A stretch of DNA of 49,822 bases from Deltaproteobacteria bacterium (GTDB lineage Bacteria; Myxococcota_A; Polyangia; Haliangiales; JADYYK01). The position numbers were made by a program, and so were the translations under genes. The notes under the pieces were generated by a model. It did no database searches. It was given only the letters and a program-made list of their open reading frames with translations, and was not told the DNA's origin. This document shows positions 1 through 8,455 of this stretch, in pieces. The stretch's first letter is position 1. Every line of letters begins with the position of its first letter. The DNA lies in assembly GCA_020853705.1 (NCBI GenBank), contig JADYYK010000047.1:1-49822 (forward strand), in the 5' to 3' direction.

Positions 1-166
1 ACGTGGTGGCGAAGCCGTTGACCGGGGTGAAGGCGGTGCCAGCGTACTCGGCGGTGATGGCGCCCGAGCGCAGCGGGGTGCCCGATTCGTCGCTGCCGCA
101 GCCAGCGACCAGCGCCAGGGCGAGGGGAACCAGCAGCCACACGAGGCGGGAGGTCAGGGTACGCAT
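1..166 (-). CDS. Lipoprotein, N-terminal part only
   Basis: The gene runs off the left edge; only about 55 N-terminal residues are present. They form a lipoprotein signal peptide: a short basic start (MRTLTSR), a hydrophobic run, and a lipobox LVAGC followed by GSDE, so the mature protein should be lipid-anchored on the outer face of the envelope. The rest is too short to assign a family. The start is the ATG at 166, which sits 6 bases after a TAAAAT hexamer on the same strand. The function is unknown. Confidence 0.75.
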   Translation of the reverse strand, partial: MRTLTSRLVWLLVPLALALVAGCGSDESGTPLRSGAITAEYAGTAFTPVNGFATT

Positions 167-172
167 GCGGCC

Positions 173-178
173 ATTTTA
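173..178 (-). promoter_or_regulatory. -10 hexamer TAAAAT, leaderless start
   Basis: TAAAAT lies 6 bases before the ATG at 166 on the minus strand. This leaves no room for a ribosome binding site, so transcription would begin at or next to the start codon. No clear -35 element is visible. Confidence 0.55.
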
Positions 179-304
179 GGCCGGATCGGGCGCGCTGAAC
201 AGCGCGGCGTCACGGTGTCCGTGGCATGGGCCTGGGGCATGGGCATGGGCCAGGTGGGCGCCGGCCCGGCGTGCTACCGTGCGCCACGGAAAGGCAGGTG
301 GGTC

Positions 305-517
305 ATGGCGGAGAGTGTCTACAAGGTCGTCGAGCTGGTCGGGTCGAGCACGGAGTCCTTCGAGAAGGCGGCCAGCGTGGCTGTCGAGCGCGCAGCCAAG
401 ACGCTGCGCGATCTGCGCATCGCCGAGGTGGTCGCGCAGGACATGCAGATCGAGAACGGCAAGATCAAGGCGTACCGCGTCAAGCTCAAGGTGTCGTTCA
501 AGTTCGAGGGCAAGTGA
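305..517 (+). CDS. Dodecin family flavin-binding protein
   Basis: The 70-residue product matches the dodecin family: VYKVVELVGSS at the N-terminus, the helix with AKTLRDLRIAEVV, and the last strand ending YRVKLKVSFKFE. Dodecins form hollow dodecamers that store or buffer riboflavin and FMN in the cytosol. The length is that of the family (about 65-75). The ATG at 305 was chosen because the family begins here and an AGGTGG ribosome binding site lies just upstream; a longer frame starting at 215 has no family support. A TACCGT hexamer at 275-280 could be the -10 element. The alcohol dehydrogenase gene starts 7 bases after the stop, so the two may be co-transcribed. Confidence 0.9.
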   Translation: MAESVYKVVELVGSSTESFEKAASVAVERAAKTLRDLRIAEVVAQDMQIENGKIKAYRVKLKVSFKFEGK

Positions 518-524
518 CCTGCCG

Positions 525-1571
525 ATGAAGATCCCTGCGTACGCGGCCCTGGCGGCGGGGCGACCCCTGGAGCCGCTCCAGATCGAGCGTCGCGCCGTCG
601 GGCCGCGGGACGTCCTCATCGACATCCTGTACTGCGGGGTGTGCCACTCCGACATCCACCAGGCGCGCGACGAGTGGTCGGGCGCGCTGTTTCCCATGGT
701 GCCCGGCCACGAGATCGTCGGCACCGTCGCCGCCGTGGGCGCCGAGGTCACGCGCTTCGCGATCGGTGACCTGGCCGGCGTGGGCTGCATGGTCGACTCG
801 TGTCGCGCCTGCCAGCCCTGCCAGCACGACACCGAGCAGTTCTGCGAGAAGACCGCGGCCTGGACCTACAACGGCACCGAGATGGATCGCAAGACGCCGA
901 CCTTCGGCGGCTACTCGACCCAGGTGGTGGTCGCCGAGCGCTTCACCTTGAAGCTGCCCGCCGGGCTGGATCCGGCGCGCGCGGCGCCGCTGCTGTGTGC
1001 CGGCATCACCACCTACTCGCCGCTGCGACAGTGGGGCTGCAAGCCGGGGGACCGCGTCGGTGTCGTCGGCCTCGGCGGCCTCGGCCACATGGCGGTCAAG
1101 CTGGCCGCGTCGATGGGCGCCGAGGTCACCGTGCTGAGCACCTCGCGCGGCAAGCAGGACGACGCGCGCCGCCTGGGCGCCCACGGCTTCGAGGTCACCC
1201 GCGAGCCGGGCAGCTTCGAGCGCCTGGCCGGCAAGCTGGATCTCCTCATCGACACCATCTCGGCGCCGCACGACTACAACGCCTACCTCGGCCTGCTGCG
1301 CCCGTTCGGCGCCATGGTCGTGGTCGGGGTGCCGCCGGCGCCGACGCCGGTGGCGGCGTTCTCGCTGATCGGCGGCAACCGCCGGCTGGCCGGGTCGCTG
1401 ATCGGGGGCATCGCCGAGACCCAGCTCATGCTGGAGCACTGCGCGCGTCACGGCATCCTGGCCGACGTCGAGATCATCCCCATCCAGGCCATCAACCAGG
1501 CCTACGAGCGCATGATGGCCGGCGACGTGCGCTACCGCTTCGTGATCGACTGCTCGAGCCTGCGTCGCTGA
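525..1571 (+). CDS. Zinc-dependent alcohol dehydrogenase, cinnamyl alcohol dehydrogenase type
   Basis: The 348-residue protein is a medium-chain dehydrogenase/reductase. Catalytic zinc ligands are visible as C40-H41 (YCGVCHSD) and H62-E63 (GHEIVG). The structural zinc site is formed by C93, C96, C99 and C107. The Rossmann dinucleotide loop is GLGGLG, followed by HMAVKLA. This pattern is typical of the YahK/CAD branch of NADP(H)-dependent aldehyde reductases acting on varied aldehydes; the substrate cannot be read from sequence. The ATG at 525 gives the family's usual length (about 345-350). It follows the dodecin gene closely on the same strand, so the two probably form a redox-related transcription unit. 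Confidence 0.92.
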   Translation: MKIPAYAALAAGRPLEPLQIERRAVGPRDVLIDILYCGVCHSDIHQARDEWSGALFPMVPGHEIVGTVAAVGAEVTRFAIGDLAGVGCMVDSCRACQPCQHDTEQFCEKTAAWTYNGTEMDRKTPTFGGYSTQVVVAERFTLKLPAGLDPARAAPLLCAGITTYSPLRQWGCKPGDRVGVVGLGGLGHMAVKLAASMGAEVTVLSTSRGKQDDARRLGAHGFEVTREPGSFERLAGKLDLLIDTISAPHDYNAYLGLLRPFGAMVVVGVPPAPTPVAAFSLIGGNRRLAGSLIGGIAETQLMLEHCARHGILADVEIIPIQAINQAYERMMAGDVRYRFVIDCSSLRR

Positions 1572-1584
1572 GCAGGCCCAGCCC

Positions 1585-2199
1585 TCAGCGGCGCGGCCTG
1601 GTCTTCTTGAGCGGGGTCGTGCTGGCGAACGAGGTGATGCGGCGCAGGTGCTGGATGAAGGCGTCTTCCCAGGCCTCGAAGACGTACTCGTGCTGGCTGC
1701 CGTCGGGCGCCCGCACCGTGATGACGAAGGTCGGGGCGTCCAGCCCGGTGTAGCCCTTGTAGGCCGGCGCGCCGGTCAGCGTCGCCACGCCCTGCCGCAG
1801 CCGCGCCATCACCTCGGCGTCGACGATCTGGCTGGGCCGCTTGGGCCACTTGGGCTGCTTGACCGAGGCCGCGGTGGCCTTGCCCAGCTGCGCGACCACG
1901 AACAGGTTGCCGGCCTCGTCGATCTGGAGCTGGGCCGCGTAGCCGGCGAAGCTCTTGCCGCCGAAGCTCTGGAAGCGCAGCCAGACCTTGGCAGGCAGCG
2001 GCGAGGTGTCGTGCGGCAGTGTGGCCAGCCTGGCTGGCAGCGCGCCGCTCACCGGGGCCGTCGTCGGCAGCCGGAGCTCGCCCCACATGAACTGCTGCGT
2101 CTTGTCGAGCGGCTTCACGGCGCTGGCCTCCCTGCTCACGAGGCCGCACGCCAGCGCGGCGCCGAGCCCCAGCAACGCTGCGCTGCGCAGTCGCTGCAT
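1585..2199 (-). CDS. Secreted partner protein of DUF4157 module A
   Basis: The 204-residue product has a Sec signal peptide (MQRLRSAALLG through a cleavage site near REASA) and no membrane segment after it. It is clearly paralogous to the product of 5612-6277. Shared blocks are LRFQ..GG..F.G.AAQL.ID, a WP..PSQ stretch, Y.GY.G..APTFV.TVR, and the C-terminal [12 protein letters not shown] do not recognise the family. Its ATG lies one base after the stop of the DUF4157 protease gene, so the two are translated from one message. An exported small protein coupled to an unsignalled protease could be a periplasmic inhibitor, immunity protein or chaperone; this is inference. A longer frame starting at 2271 would overlap the protease gene and destroy the signal peptide. 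Confidence 0.8.
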   Translation of the reverse strand: MQRLRSAALLGLGAALACGLVSREASAVKPLDKTQQFMWGELRLPTTAPVSGALPARLATLPHDTSPLPAKVWLRFQSFGGKSFAGYAAQLQIDEAGNLFVVAQLGKATAASVKQPKWPKRPSQIVDAEVMARLRQGVATLTGAPAYKGYTGLDAPTFVITVRAPDGSQHEYVFEAWEDAFIQHLRRITSFASTTPLKKTRPRR

Positions 2200-2200
2200 G

Positions 2201-4321
2201 TCAGCCGTTGAGCTTCCAGTCGGCGCGCGTGAACGGCGGCGCCGGCACGGCGGCGGTGGCCGCGGCGTCACCCAGCGCGGCCCACAGCGTCACGTAGTCG
2301 TGGATGCGCACCTGGTTGCCGTAATGCATGATGTTCGCGGTCGGGTCGTCGTCCTGCTTGGAGACCTGATCGGCGTAGTCCTGGCCCAGCGCATCCTTGA
2401 CCAGCGCGGAGTGGCCGCTGTTGACGGCGCCGGCGCCCGGGCCGTACTCGTCGTCGAGCCCGAGCAGGTGGCCGAACTCGTGCGGGATGGTCGAGAAGTC
2501 GTTGCGGAAGTTCTTGTCGACCGTGGGCGTGAGGCGGGCCTCCAGCGCGCCGGTGTCGCCCATGCCGACGGCCGACGCCGGGTGCTGCGACACGCCCTGC
2601 CCGCGCAGGTAGGACACCACGGACTGCGCGCGCCGCTGCGACAGCGAACGCTTGCGACCCGCGGTGCCAGTGTCGCCCGGTCCGGCGTGACCGGCGACGA
2701 CGATGGCGATGCGCGGTCGGGGCACCCGCTTGACGTAGGTCGCGAAGGTGGCCAGCGCCGGGGTCACGGCCAGCTCGTGCTTGTCGGCCGCGAACGGGAT
2801 GGCCCCCGGGTTGACGCGATCGACGCGTGCCTGCTCGCCCTTGATGGTGTCGGCGTTCATGAAGCGGCGATCGGTCTTCTCGTCACCCTGGAAGATCTTG
2901 AGCGTCGAGTTGTTGTGCACCGCGGCGCGGTTGTCCCATTGCGAGGCGTCGGAGGGGTGCGGTTGGTTGAGGTGGCGATGGGCCTCGACCACGAAGTGGC
3001 CAGCGGCCGCCACCGGCGTGACCTTGACCCGGATGGCGACCGGGTTGAGCTTGCCCCAGATGGACTTGGGCTCGGCCACGTTGTTGATGCTGAACTTGCC
3101 GCTCCAGGCCGCCTGGGCCTGCGAGACGAAGGTGCGCTTGTAGGCGGCCTTGCTCGCGGTGGTCCACTTGTCCTTCTTGTTGAGCGGGTTGTCGTCGAAG
3201 AACTTGAACTCGAGCTTCATCTCCGCGGTCGCGCTGTGCGAGCGCGGGCTGTATTTCATGTCGAACTTGCCGACCGAGGCCGCCGCCGAGTAGGTGCCGG
3301 CGATGAACTTGGGGTAGTCCTTCTTGGCCTGCAGGAACTTGGTGTCCCACAGGGTGATGAAGGCGGAGTCCCAGGCCCCGGCCTCCTTGCTGTCCACCGC
3401 CTTGACGTTGAGCTTGACGCTGTCCTTGCCCGCGGTGATGGCGTTGCCCGGCGTGATGAGGCCGGTGTCGCTCACGCTGGAGCCGAAGGCGTCGCCGACG
3501 ATGCTCCAGTTGATCTTGGCGCCGCCCTGGATGCGCCCCGAGTAGTTGACCGAGGCCTGCGAGGTGGTGACGCCGTCGGCGGGCAGCTCGCTGGGTGCGA
3601 AGCGCACGCCCGAGACGTTGACGCCGTTGGCGCTGCGCAGCTGCAGCGCGGGCGCGGTCACCGCGCCGCTGCGCTTGAACTGCAGCGCCAGCGCGGCGCC
3701 CAGGTCGCGGCCCGCGATGGCCTTGCGCTGCAGGCTGGCGTCGCCGCGCTTCTTGCGCTGGACCGCATCCGCGCCGCCGCCGCCGGCCATGCCGTCGAGC
3801 AGCTCCTGGGCCGACTCGCCGCGCACCACGCGGTCGGCGATCTCGTCGGCCTCGCGCTCGTGGCTGTCGCCTTCCTGACCGACGCCGCCGCCGCGGACCG
3901 CGCCGGCGCGCTGCTGCACCACGTGGGCGGCCTCGTGCGCCGCGGTGTGCAGCGAGGGCGCGCCGCGGAAGGCCACGCTGTCGCCCAGGGCATAGGCCTC
4001 GGCGCCCAGGGCGTCGGCCGACTCGGCGGCGGCGCCACCGACGTGAGCGCGCACGTCGCTGATGTCGTGGCTGCCGAAGGCGCGCTGGATGGTGTCGAGG
4101 TGGGGCAGGCTGCCGCCCGCGCCCGCGACGCCCGCGGCGGCCTCGGCGTGGGCGTCCTCGGCGGTGGGGGCGCTGCCGCTGGCGCGGCGCTGCAGGAACA
4201 TGCTGCGCGTGAAGCGCCCGGGCCAGCCTACGCGAGTCTCGGGCGCGGCCTCGTCACGCTCGGACGAGGCCTGGTCCCGCTCCAGGTAGGGATCGTGTCG
4301 CCGATCGTCCAGCTCGCGCAT
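2201..4321 (-). CDS. DUF4157 / Ig-like / OmpA-like / metzincin-type protease, module A
   Basis: This is a 706-residue multidomain protein without a signal peptide. Residues 74-175 form a DUF4157 (eCIS core) domain with an HEAAH motif at 129-133 and [13 protein letters not shown] after it. Residues 235-310 look like a bacterial Ig-like domain ([31 protein letters not shown]). A Trp/Lys-rich middle domain spans about 320-475. Residues 505-590 resemble an OmpA C-terminal domain ([23 protein letters not shown]). A second metal site follows: [11 protein letters not shown], with H614, E615, H618, G621 and D624 as third ligand, and a Met-turn-like NIMHYG at 663-668. DUF4157 is an established marker of proteins linked to extracellular contractile injection systems. 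An effector protease is the likely role, but no injection-system structural genes are in this window. Confidence 0.85.
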   Translation of the reverse strand: MRELDDRRHDPYLERDQASSERDEAAPETRVGWPGRFTRSMFLQRRASGSAPTAEDAHAEAAAGVAGAGGSLPHLDTIQRAFGSHDISDVRAHVGGAAAESADALGAEAYALGDSVAFRGAPSLHTAAHEAAHVVQQRAGAVRGGGVGQEGDSHEREADEIADRVVRGESAQELLDGMAGGGGADAVQRKKRGDASLQRKAIAGRDLGAALALQFKRSGAVTAPALQLRSANGVNVSGVRFAPSELPADGVTTSQASVNYSGRIQGGAKINWSIVGDAFGSSVSDTGLITPGNAITAGKDSVKLNVKAVDSKEAGAWDSAFITLWDTKFLQAKKDYPKFIAGTYSAAASVGKFDMKYSPRSHSATAEMKLEFKFFDDNPLNKKDKWTTASKAAYKRTFVSQAQAAWSGKFSINNVAEPKSIWGKLNPVAIRVKVTPVAAAGHFVVEAHRHLNQPHPSDASQWDNRAAVHNNSTLKIFQGDEKTDRRFMNADTIKGEQARVDRVNPGAIPFAADKHELAVTPALATFATYVKRVPRPRIAIVVAGHAGPGDTGTAGRKRSLSQRRAQSVVSYLRGQGVSQHPASAVGMGDTGALEARLTPTVDKNFRNDFSTIPHEFGHLLGLDDEYGPGAGAVNSGHSALVKDALGQDYADQVSKQDDDPTANIMHYGNQVRIHDYVTLWAALGDAAATAAVPAPPFTRADWKLNG

Positions 4322-4329
4322 GGCTTCTC

Positions 4330-4335
4330 AACCTA
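4330..4335 (-). promoter_or_regulatory. -10 hexamer TAGGTT, leaderless start of module A
   Basis: TAGGTT on the minus strand ends 8 bases before the ATG at 4321 of the module A protease. It lies in the 69-base divergent gap shared with the CxxCxxxCC protein gene. Confidence 0.45.
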
Positions 4336-4363
4336 CTACGTCCGGGGAGGCCCAGATCTCTGC

Positions 4364-4369
4364 TATCGT
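4364..4369 (+). promoter_or_regulatory. -10-like hexamer TATCGT for the CxxCxxxCC protein
   Basis: TATCGT sits 21 bases upstream of the ATG at 4391 in the short divergent gap. It is the best -10 candidate there on the plus strand; no -35 match is visible. Confidence 0.35.
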
Positions 4370-4390
4370 ACCAGGCCTCGGAGCGCTCTC

Positions 4391-5578
4391 ATGGTGGACC
4401 CGCCCCTGATCCCCGTTGCACGCCTGACGCTGGCTGAAGCCCGCGAAACTCCATGCTTTTCTTGTGCGACCTCGCCGTGCTGTACACACTTGCCGCTGCA
4501 CACGTTCCAGGCCCGCACCCTCAGCGATCTCGACCATGCGCTGTACCTGCTGAACTTCGACCGCATCGAGCTCGGCCTGTCGCCCTCGGGTGACTGGAGC
4601 GTGTACTACCGCTATCCCTGTCGCTTCCTCGACCGCACCAGCAACCCGAACAACTACCTGTGCACCATCCACGCGACCGATCTGCAGCCCGGGATCTGTG
4701 TGCACTACAACCCGTATCGGTGCTGGTACAAGAAGTCGCTGACCAGCAACGTCAGCGAAGCCTTCCTGCGCATCGACCGCCGCCGCATGGACGCCATCCT
4801 GCAGCAGGTGCGCTTCGACGACGAGCGCAACATCGTGGACGTGCCCGACTGGCCGACCATGATGACCGAGCTGGCCGCGCTGCCGCTCGACCCCGCCTTC
4901 GCGGCGCCGGTCGAGGCCGACCCGGTGTTCGAGCAGTGGCTGCGCGACAGCGCCGCGGGGCCCCACGTGCCCGCCCCGCTACCGCGCTATCGCTTTGGCG
5001 ACTTCGTCGATCCCTGCACCGGCTGCAGCGCCGCCTGCTGCACCACGCTGGTGTTCCCGTACCCGCGGCCGCAGACCCGTCGCAACGTCGACTATCTGCA
5101 GTTCGTGCTCGGGTTTCCTGGACTGGAGGTCGGGGTCTCCGACGGTGACTGGCAGATCGTCGTCAAGACGCGCTGCCGCCACCTGACCGCGGACAGTCGC
5201 TGTGGGATCTACGGCAAGCCCGAGCGGCCGACGCTGTGCAAGTACTTCGACGCCGCCGGCTGCAGCTATGTGGCGCGCTTCGGGCTGCCCCGCCCCAAGG
5301 ACTTCATGCGGGTGCGCCTGGAGCAGTTCTTCTGGATGGTCGACAGCATCGCGTTCGATCCCGATGGCGTCGTGGTGGACATGCCCCAGGTCGAGCGCAT
5401 GCGCCTCTACATCGAGCACCAGTGGCGCGCCACGCTGGCGTCGCTCGATGCGCCGCCCGAGGCCGCGGCGCCCGCGGCTGCGGCCTCGGCTGCGGCGTCC
5501 GCGCCCGAGGCTGCGCAGCCCGCGCCCGCCGTGCCTACCCCGTCCGCGGTCCCCACCCCTCCGACCACGGAGCCCTGA
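4391..5578 (+). CDS. Double YkgJ-type CxxCxxxCC metal-chelating domain protein
   Basis: The 395-residue protein carries two copies of the Cys pattern of the YkgJ / zinc- or iron-chelating family. The first is C22, C25, C30-C31 with further Cys at 77, 91, 103 and 111. The second is C209, C212, C216-C217 followed by TRCRHL, SRCGIY, RPTLCKYF and AAGC. Family members are cytosolic and bind metal through these Cys; their biochemical role is poorly known. The last 50 residues are an Ala/Pro-rich tail that is probably disordered. The ATG at 4391 excludes an upstream extension that would be antisense to the protease gene. The gene interrupts the two minus-strand DUF4157 modules and is divergent from module A and convergent with module B, so it need not belong to them. 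Confidence 0.8.
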   Translation: MVDPPLIPVARLTLAEARETPCFSCATSPCCTHLPLHTFQARTLSDLDHALYLLNFDRIELGLSPSGDWSVYYRYPCRFLDRTSNPNNYLCTIHATDLQPGICVHYNPYRCWYKKSLTSNVSEAFLRIDRRRMDAILQQVRFDDERNIVDVPDWPTMMTELAALPLDPAFAAPVEADPVFEQWLRDSAAGPHVPAPLPRYRFGDFVDPCTGCSAACCTTLVFPYPRPQTRRNVDYLQFVLGFPGLEVGVSDGDWQIVVKTRCRHLTADSRCGIYGKPERPTLCKYFDAAGCSYVARFGLPRPKDFMRVRLEQFFWMVDSIAFDPDGVVVDMPQVERMRLYIEHQWRATLASLDAPPEAAAPAAAASAAASAPEAAQPAPAVPTPSAVPTPPTTEP

Positions 5579-5611
5579 CCTGCGCAGCGCTGCTCGACCG
5601 GCTGAGGAAGG

Positions 5612-6277
5612 TCACCGAGGCGCTTTGAGCTTGGGCTTCGCCGGGGCCTTGGTCTTGGCCTTGGCCTTGACCTTGACCTTGGGCGGCGCCAGCGGCGAGG
5701 TCAGCGCGAAGTAGGTGATGCGGCGCAGGTGCTGGATGAACGGGGTCTCGGTGGCCTCGAAGAAGTAGTCGCGCTGGGTCCTGGGTCCGGTGCGCACCGT
5801 CAGCACGAAGGTCGGGGCGTGGGGCTGGCCGGCGTGGCCGCGGTAGCTCGGCCCGGCGGCCAGCGCGAGGGCCTGCTGGCGCAGCTTGGCCAGCACGGTC
5901 TGATCGATGAGCTGGCTGGGCTGGGCCGGCCACTGGGGCGCCGCCAGCGTGGCCGCGGTGGCGGCGCCGAGGTGGACCACCAGGAACAGCTGCCCGGCGT
6001 CGTCGATGCGGAGCTGCGCGGCGTGGCCCTTGAACGCGGTGCCGCCGAGGTTCTGGAAGCGCAGCCAGGTGCCTTCGGGCAGCGGGCCGAGGTCGCGCGC
6101 CAGCGCGTCCAGCCGGGCGGGCGGCGCGCCCTGGGTCGGCGCCCCCGTCGCGGTCGCGAACTCGCCGTACATGAACGCCTGGGTCGCATCGAGTGGGTCC
6201 ACCGCGCGCGCCTCTCTGCTGGGCAGCGCGAGGAGCAGCAGCGCGCCGAGCCCGATCGTGATCCGCCTCATCCTCAT
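5612..6277 (-). CDS. Secreted partner protein of DUF4157 module B
   Basis: The 221-residue product is the paralogue of the 1585-2199 protein: signal peptide ending near SREARA, then [29 protein letters not shown], a WPAQPSQ stretch, APTFVLTVR and [12 protein letters not shown]. It differs by a Lys/Ala/Pro-rich tail of about 25 residues ([13 protein letters not shown]) that is absent from the module A partner. The ATG at 6277 overlaps the TGA of the module B protease by 4 bases (ATGA), indicating translational coupling; an in-frame ATG two codons later is also possible. It is exported while the protease has no signal peptide. The family is unrecognised; a partner, inhibitor or immunity role is inferred from conserved linkage only. 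Confidence 0.8.
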   Translation of the reverse strand: MRMRRITIGLGALLLLALPSREARAVDPLDATQAFMYGEFATATGAPTQGAPPARLDALARDLGPLPEGTWLRFQNLGGTAFKGHAAQLRIDDAGQLFLVVHLGAATAATLAAPQWPAQPSQLIDQTVLAKLRQQALALAAGPSYRGHAGQPHAPTFVLTVRTGPRTQRDYFFEATETPFIQHLRRITYFALTSPLAPPKVKVKAKAKTKAPAKPKLKAPR

Positions 6278-8352
6278 CCGTTGATCTTCCAGTCCGCCCG
6301 CGTGAAGGGTGGCACGGGCAGCGCCGCCGCGCCGGTGGCTTCACCCAGGGCGGCCCAGAAGGTCACGTAGTCGTGTGCGCGCACGTCCTTGCCATAGAAC
6401 ATCACGTTGGCGCTGGCCTGATCGGCCGCCTGCGACTCCTCGTCCGCGTAGTCTTGCCCGAACGCCTCGGCCACCAGCGCGGTGTGGCTGCTCGGGGTCT
6501 TGGCGGCGCCGACCGCGCCGGGGTACTCGTCGTCGAGGCCGAGCAGGTGGCCGACCTCGTGCGGGATGGTGTAGCGATCGTTGCGGAAGTGGGGATCGAC
6601 GGTGGCGGTGAGGTCGGCCTCGAGCCGCCCGGCGGCGTCGCCCTTCCCGGTCGCCGAGACGGTGTGCGGATGGTGCACGCCGAGCTGGTGCAGGTGGGTG
6701 GCCACGGCCTGGGCGCGGCGCTGTGACAGAGACTGCTTGGCCCGCGCGGTCCCGGTGTCGGCGGCGCCGGCGTGGCCCTGCACGGCGACGGCGACCTTGG
6801 GCTCGTGGATGCGCTTGAGGTAGGTGGCGAAGAAGTCCAGCTTGGCGTGGGCCGCCAGGGCCGCGGAGTCGGCGGCGAACGGGATCGGCCCGGGCAGGTT
6901 GCGCGTGAGCCGGGCCTGCTCGCCGGTCACGATCTCGGCGCTGCGGAAGTCCTTCCAGCGCTTGTCGTGCCCCTGCATGACCTTGAGCGTGGTGTTGCCA
7001 TGCACGGCGGCGCGCGACGACCACTGATCGGGGTCGGTCGCGTGCACCTTGCCCTTGGGATGGCGATGGGCCTCGACCTTGAAGTGGCCGCCGGTCTCGA
7101 CCGGGGTGATCTTCAGGCTCTGGCGGACGGGCCCCAGCTTGCCCCAGATGGACTGCGGCTCGCGCTTGTTGCTGAAGGTGAAGTGGCCGCTCCAGGTGCT
7201 CTGCGCCTGCTGGATGAAGTTGCGCTGGTACTGGGCCTTGTTGCGCTTGTTCCACTTGTCGGCGGGGTCCCAGGGATTGTCATCGATCCACTTGAACTCC
7301 AGCTTCATCTCGGCCTTGAGCGTGTGCGCCCGAGGGCTATACACGACGTCGAACTTGCCGACCTTCGCGGCGGCGGCATAGGTCGAGGCCACGAAGGTGG
7401 GGTAGTCCTTCTTGGCCTGCAGGAACTTGGTGTCCCACAGGGTGACGTGGCCCTCGGTGAAGGCGCCCGCCTCGTGGCTGTCCACCGCCTTGACGTTCAG
7501 CTTGACGCTGTCCTTGCCGGCGGTGATGGAGTTGCCGGGCGTGATGAGGCCATTGGCGTCGATGCTGGAGCCGTGCGCGTCGCCGACCAGGCTCCAGTTG
7601 ATCTTGGCGCCGCCCTGGATGCGCCCGCCGTACTGCACCGAGCCCTGCGCGGTGGTGGCGCCGTCGGCGGGCAGCTCACGCGGGGTGAAGCGCATGCCCG
7701 ACACGCTGACGCCGTTGGCCCGGCGCAGCTGCAGCGCGGGGGTCGCGCCGCCGTGGCGTCTGAACTGCACTGCGAGGGCCTGGCCCAGGCTGGCGCCGGG
7801 GGAGCGCTTGGCCTGCACCGCGGCGCCGGCGCCAGCGCCGGTGGCCTGATCGAGCAGCTCCTCGGCCGACTCGCCGCGCACCACGCGGTCGGCGACCTCG
7901 TCGGCGTGGCGCTCGTGCTCGTCGCCATCGCTGCCGACGCCGCCCGCCGGGGTCACCCCGGCGCGCTGCTGCACCACGTGTGCGGCCTCGTGCGCCGCGG
8001 TGTGCAGCGACGGCGCGCCCCGGAAGGCCACGTCGCGACCGGTGGCGTAGGCCTCGGCGCCCAGGGCCTGGGTTGCCGCCTCGGCGGCGCCGCCGACGTG
8101 GGCGCGCACCTCACCGACATCGTGGCGGCCGAAGGAGCGCTGGATCTCGTCGAGGTGAGGCAGCGCCGCCGCGCTTCCTGCGGTGCCCTCCGCGGCGACC
8201 GCGTGGAGGTCGTCGGGGCTGCTGCTGGGCGGCTCGGCGCTGCGGCGCTGCAGGTACTGCGTGGTGGTGCGGCGCCCGGGCCAGCCACTCGAGGGCTCGA
8301 TGCCGTCGCGGTCCTCGACCGTGGTGCCCACCCGCCCGTCCAGGACCCGCAT
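6274..8352 (-). CDS. DUF4157 / Ig-like / OmpA-like / metzincin-type protease, module B
   Basis: This 692-residue paralogue of the module A protease has the same domain order and the same C-terminal signature [11 protein letters not shown]. The DUF4157 HEAAH lies at 121-125. The Ig-like domain is around 215-292. The OmpA-like domain is around 490-570 ([20 protein letters not shown]). The second site is [11 protein letters not shown] with H598, E599, H602, G605 and D608, followed by NVMFYG at 649-654. All metal-site residues are kept in both copies, while the region between DUF4157 and the Ig-like domain and the middle domain diverge. No signal peptide or membrane segment is present. The start is the ATG at 8352, 5 bases after a TAAGAT hexamer. 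The predicted role is an injected or surface-delivered zinc protease acting in the periplasm; this is inference from domains. Confidence 0.85.
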   Translation of the reverse strand: MRVLDGRVGTTVEDRDGIEPSSGWPGRRTTTQYLQRRSAEPPSSSPDDLHAVAAEGTAGSAAALPHLDEIQRSFGRHDVGEVRAHVGGAAEAATQALGAEAYATGRDVAFRGAPSLHTAAHEAAHVVQQRAGVTPAGGVGSDGDEHERHADEVADRVVRGESAEELLDQATGAGAGAAVQAKRSPGASLGQALAVQFRRHGGATPALQLRRANGVSVSGMRFTPRELPADGATTAQGSVQYGGRIQGGAKINWSLVGDAHGSSIDANGLITPGNSITAGKDSVKLNVKAVDSHEAGAFTEGHVTLWDTKFLQAKKDYPTFVASTYAAAAKVGKFDVVYSPRAHTLKAEMKLEFKWIDDNPWDPADKWNKRNKAQYQRNFIQQAQSTWSGHFTFSNKREPQSIWGKLGPVRQSLKITPVETGGHFKVEAHRHPKGKVHATDPDQWSSRAAVHGNTTLKVMQGHDKRWKDFRSAEIVTGEQARLTRNLPGPIPFAADSAALAAHAKLDFFATYLKRIHEPKVAVAVQGHAGAADTGTARAKQSLSQRRAQAVATHLHQLGVHHPHTVSATGKGDAAGRLEADLTATVDPHFRNDRYTIPHEVGHLLGLDDEYPGAVGAAKTPSSHTALVAEAFGQDYADEESQAADQASANVMFYGKDVRAHDYVTFWAALGEATGAAALPVPPFTRADWKING

Positions 8353-8357
8353 ACCTC

Positions 8358-8363
8358 ATCTTA
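8358..8363 (-). promoter_or_regulatory. -10 hexamer TAAGAT, leaderless start of module B
   Basis: TAAGAT on the minus strand is followed by GAGGT and then directly by the ATG at 8352. The 5-base gap leaves no ribosome-binding-site spacing. It shares the divergent gap 8353-8455 with the molybdopterin oxidoreductase gene. Confidence 0.6.
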
Positions 8364-8455
8364 CCAGCTTTGGGCGCCAGACCTCCCGCGCGTGCCCCGG
8401 GAGCCGAGGCGGCCTCCTTGGCGCATGCTTCATCTTGGTACACAGTGATGCCGGC

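Noticed and set aside
6341..7255. 304-codon frame on the minus strand inside module B
   Set aside because: Overlaps the real protease gene in another frame and is Arg/Pro/His-rich low complexity.
1585..8352. Complete extracellular contractile injection system locus
   Set aside because: Only DUF4157 cargo-like genes are present; no sheath, tube, baseplate, spike or AAA+ genes were found in the window.
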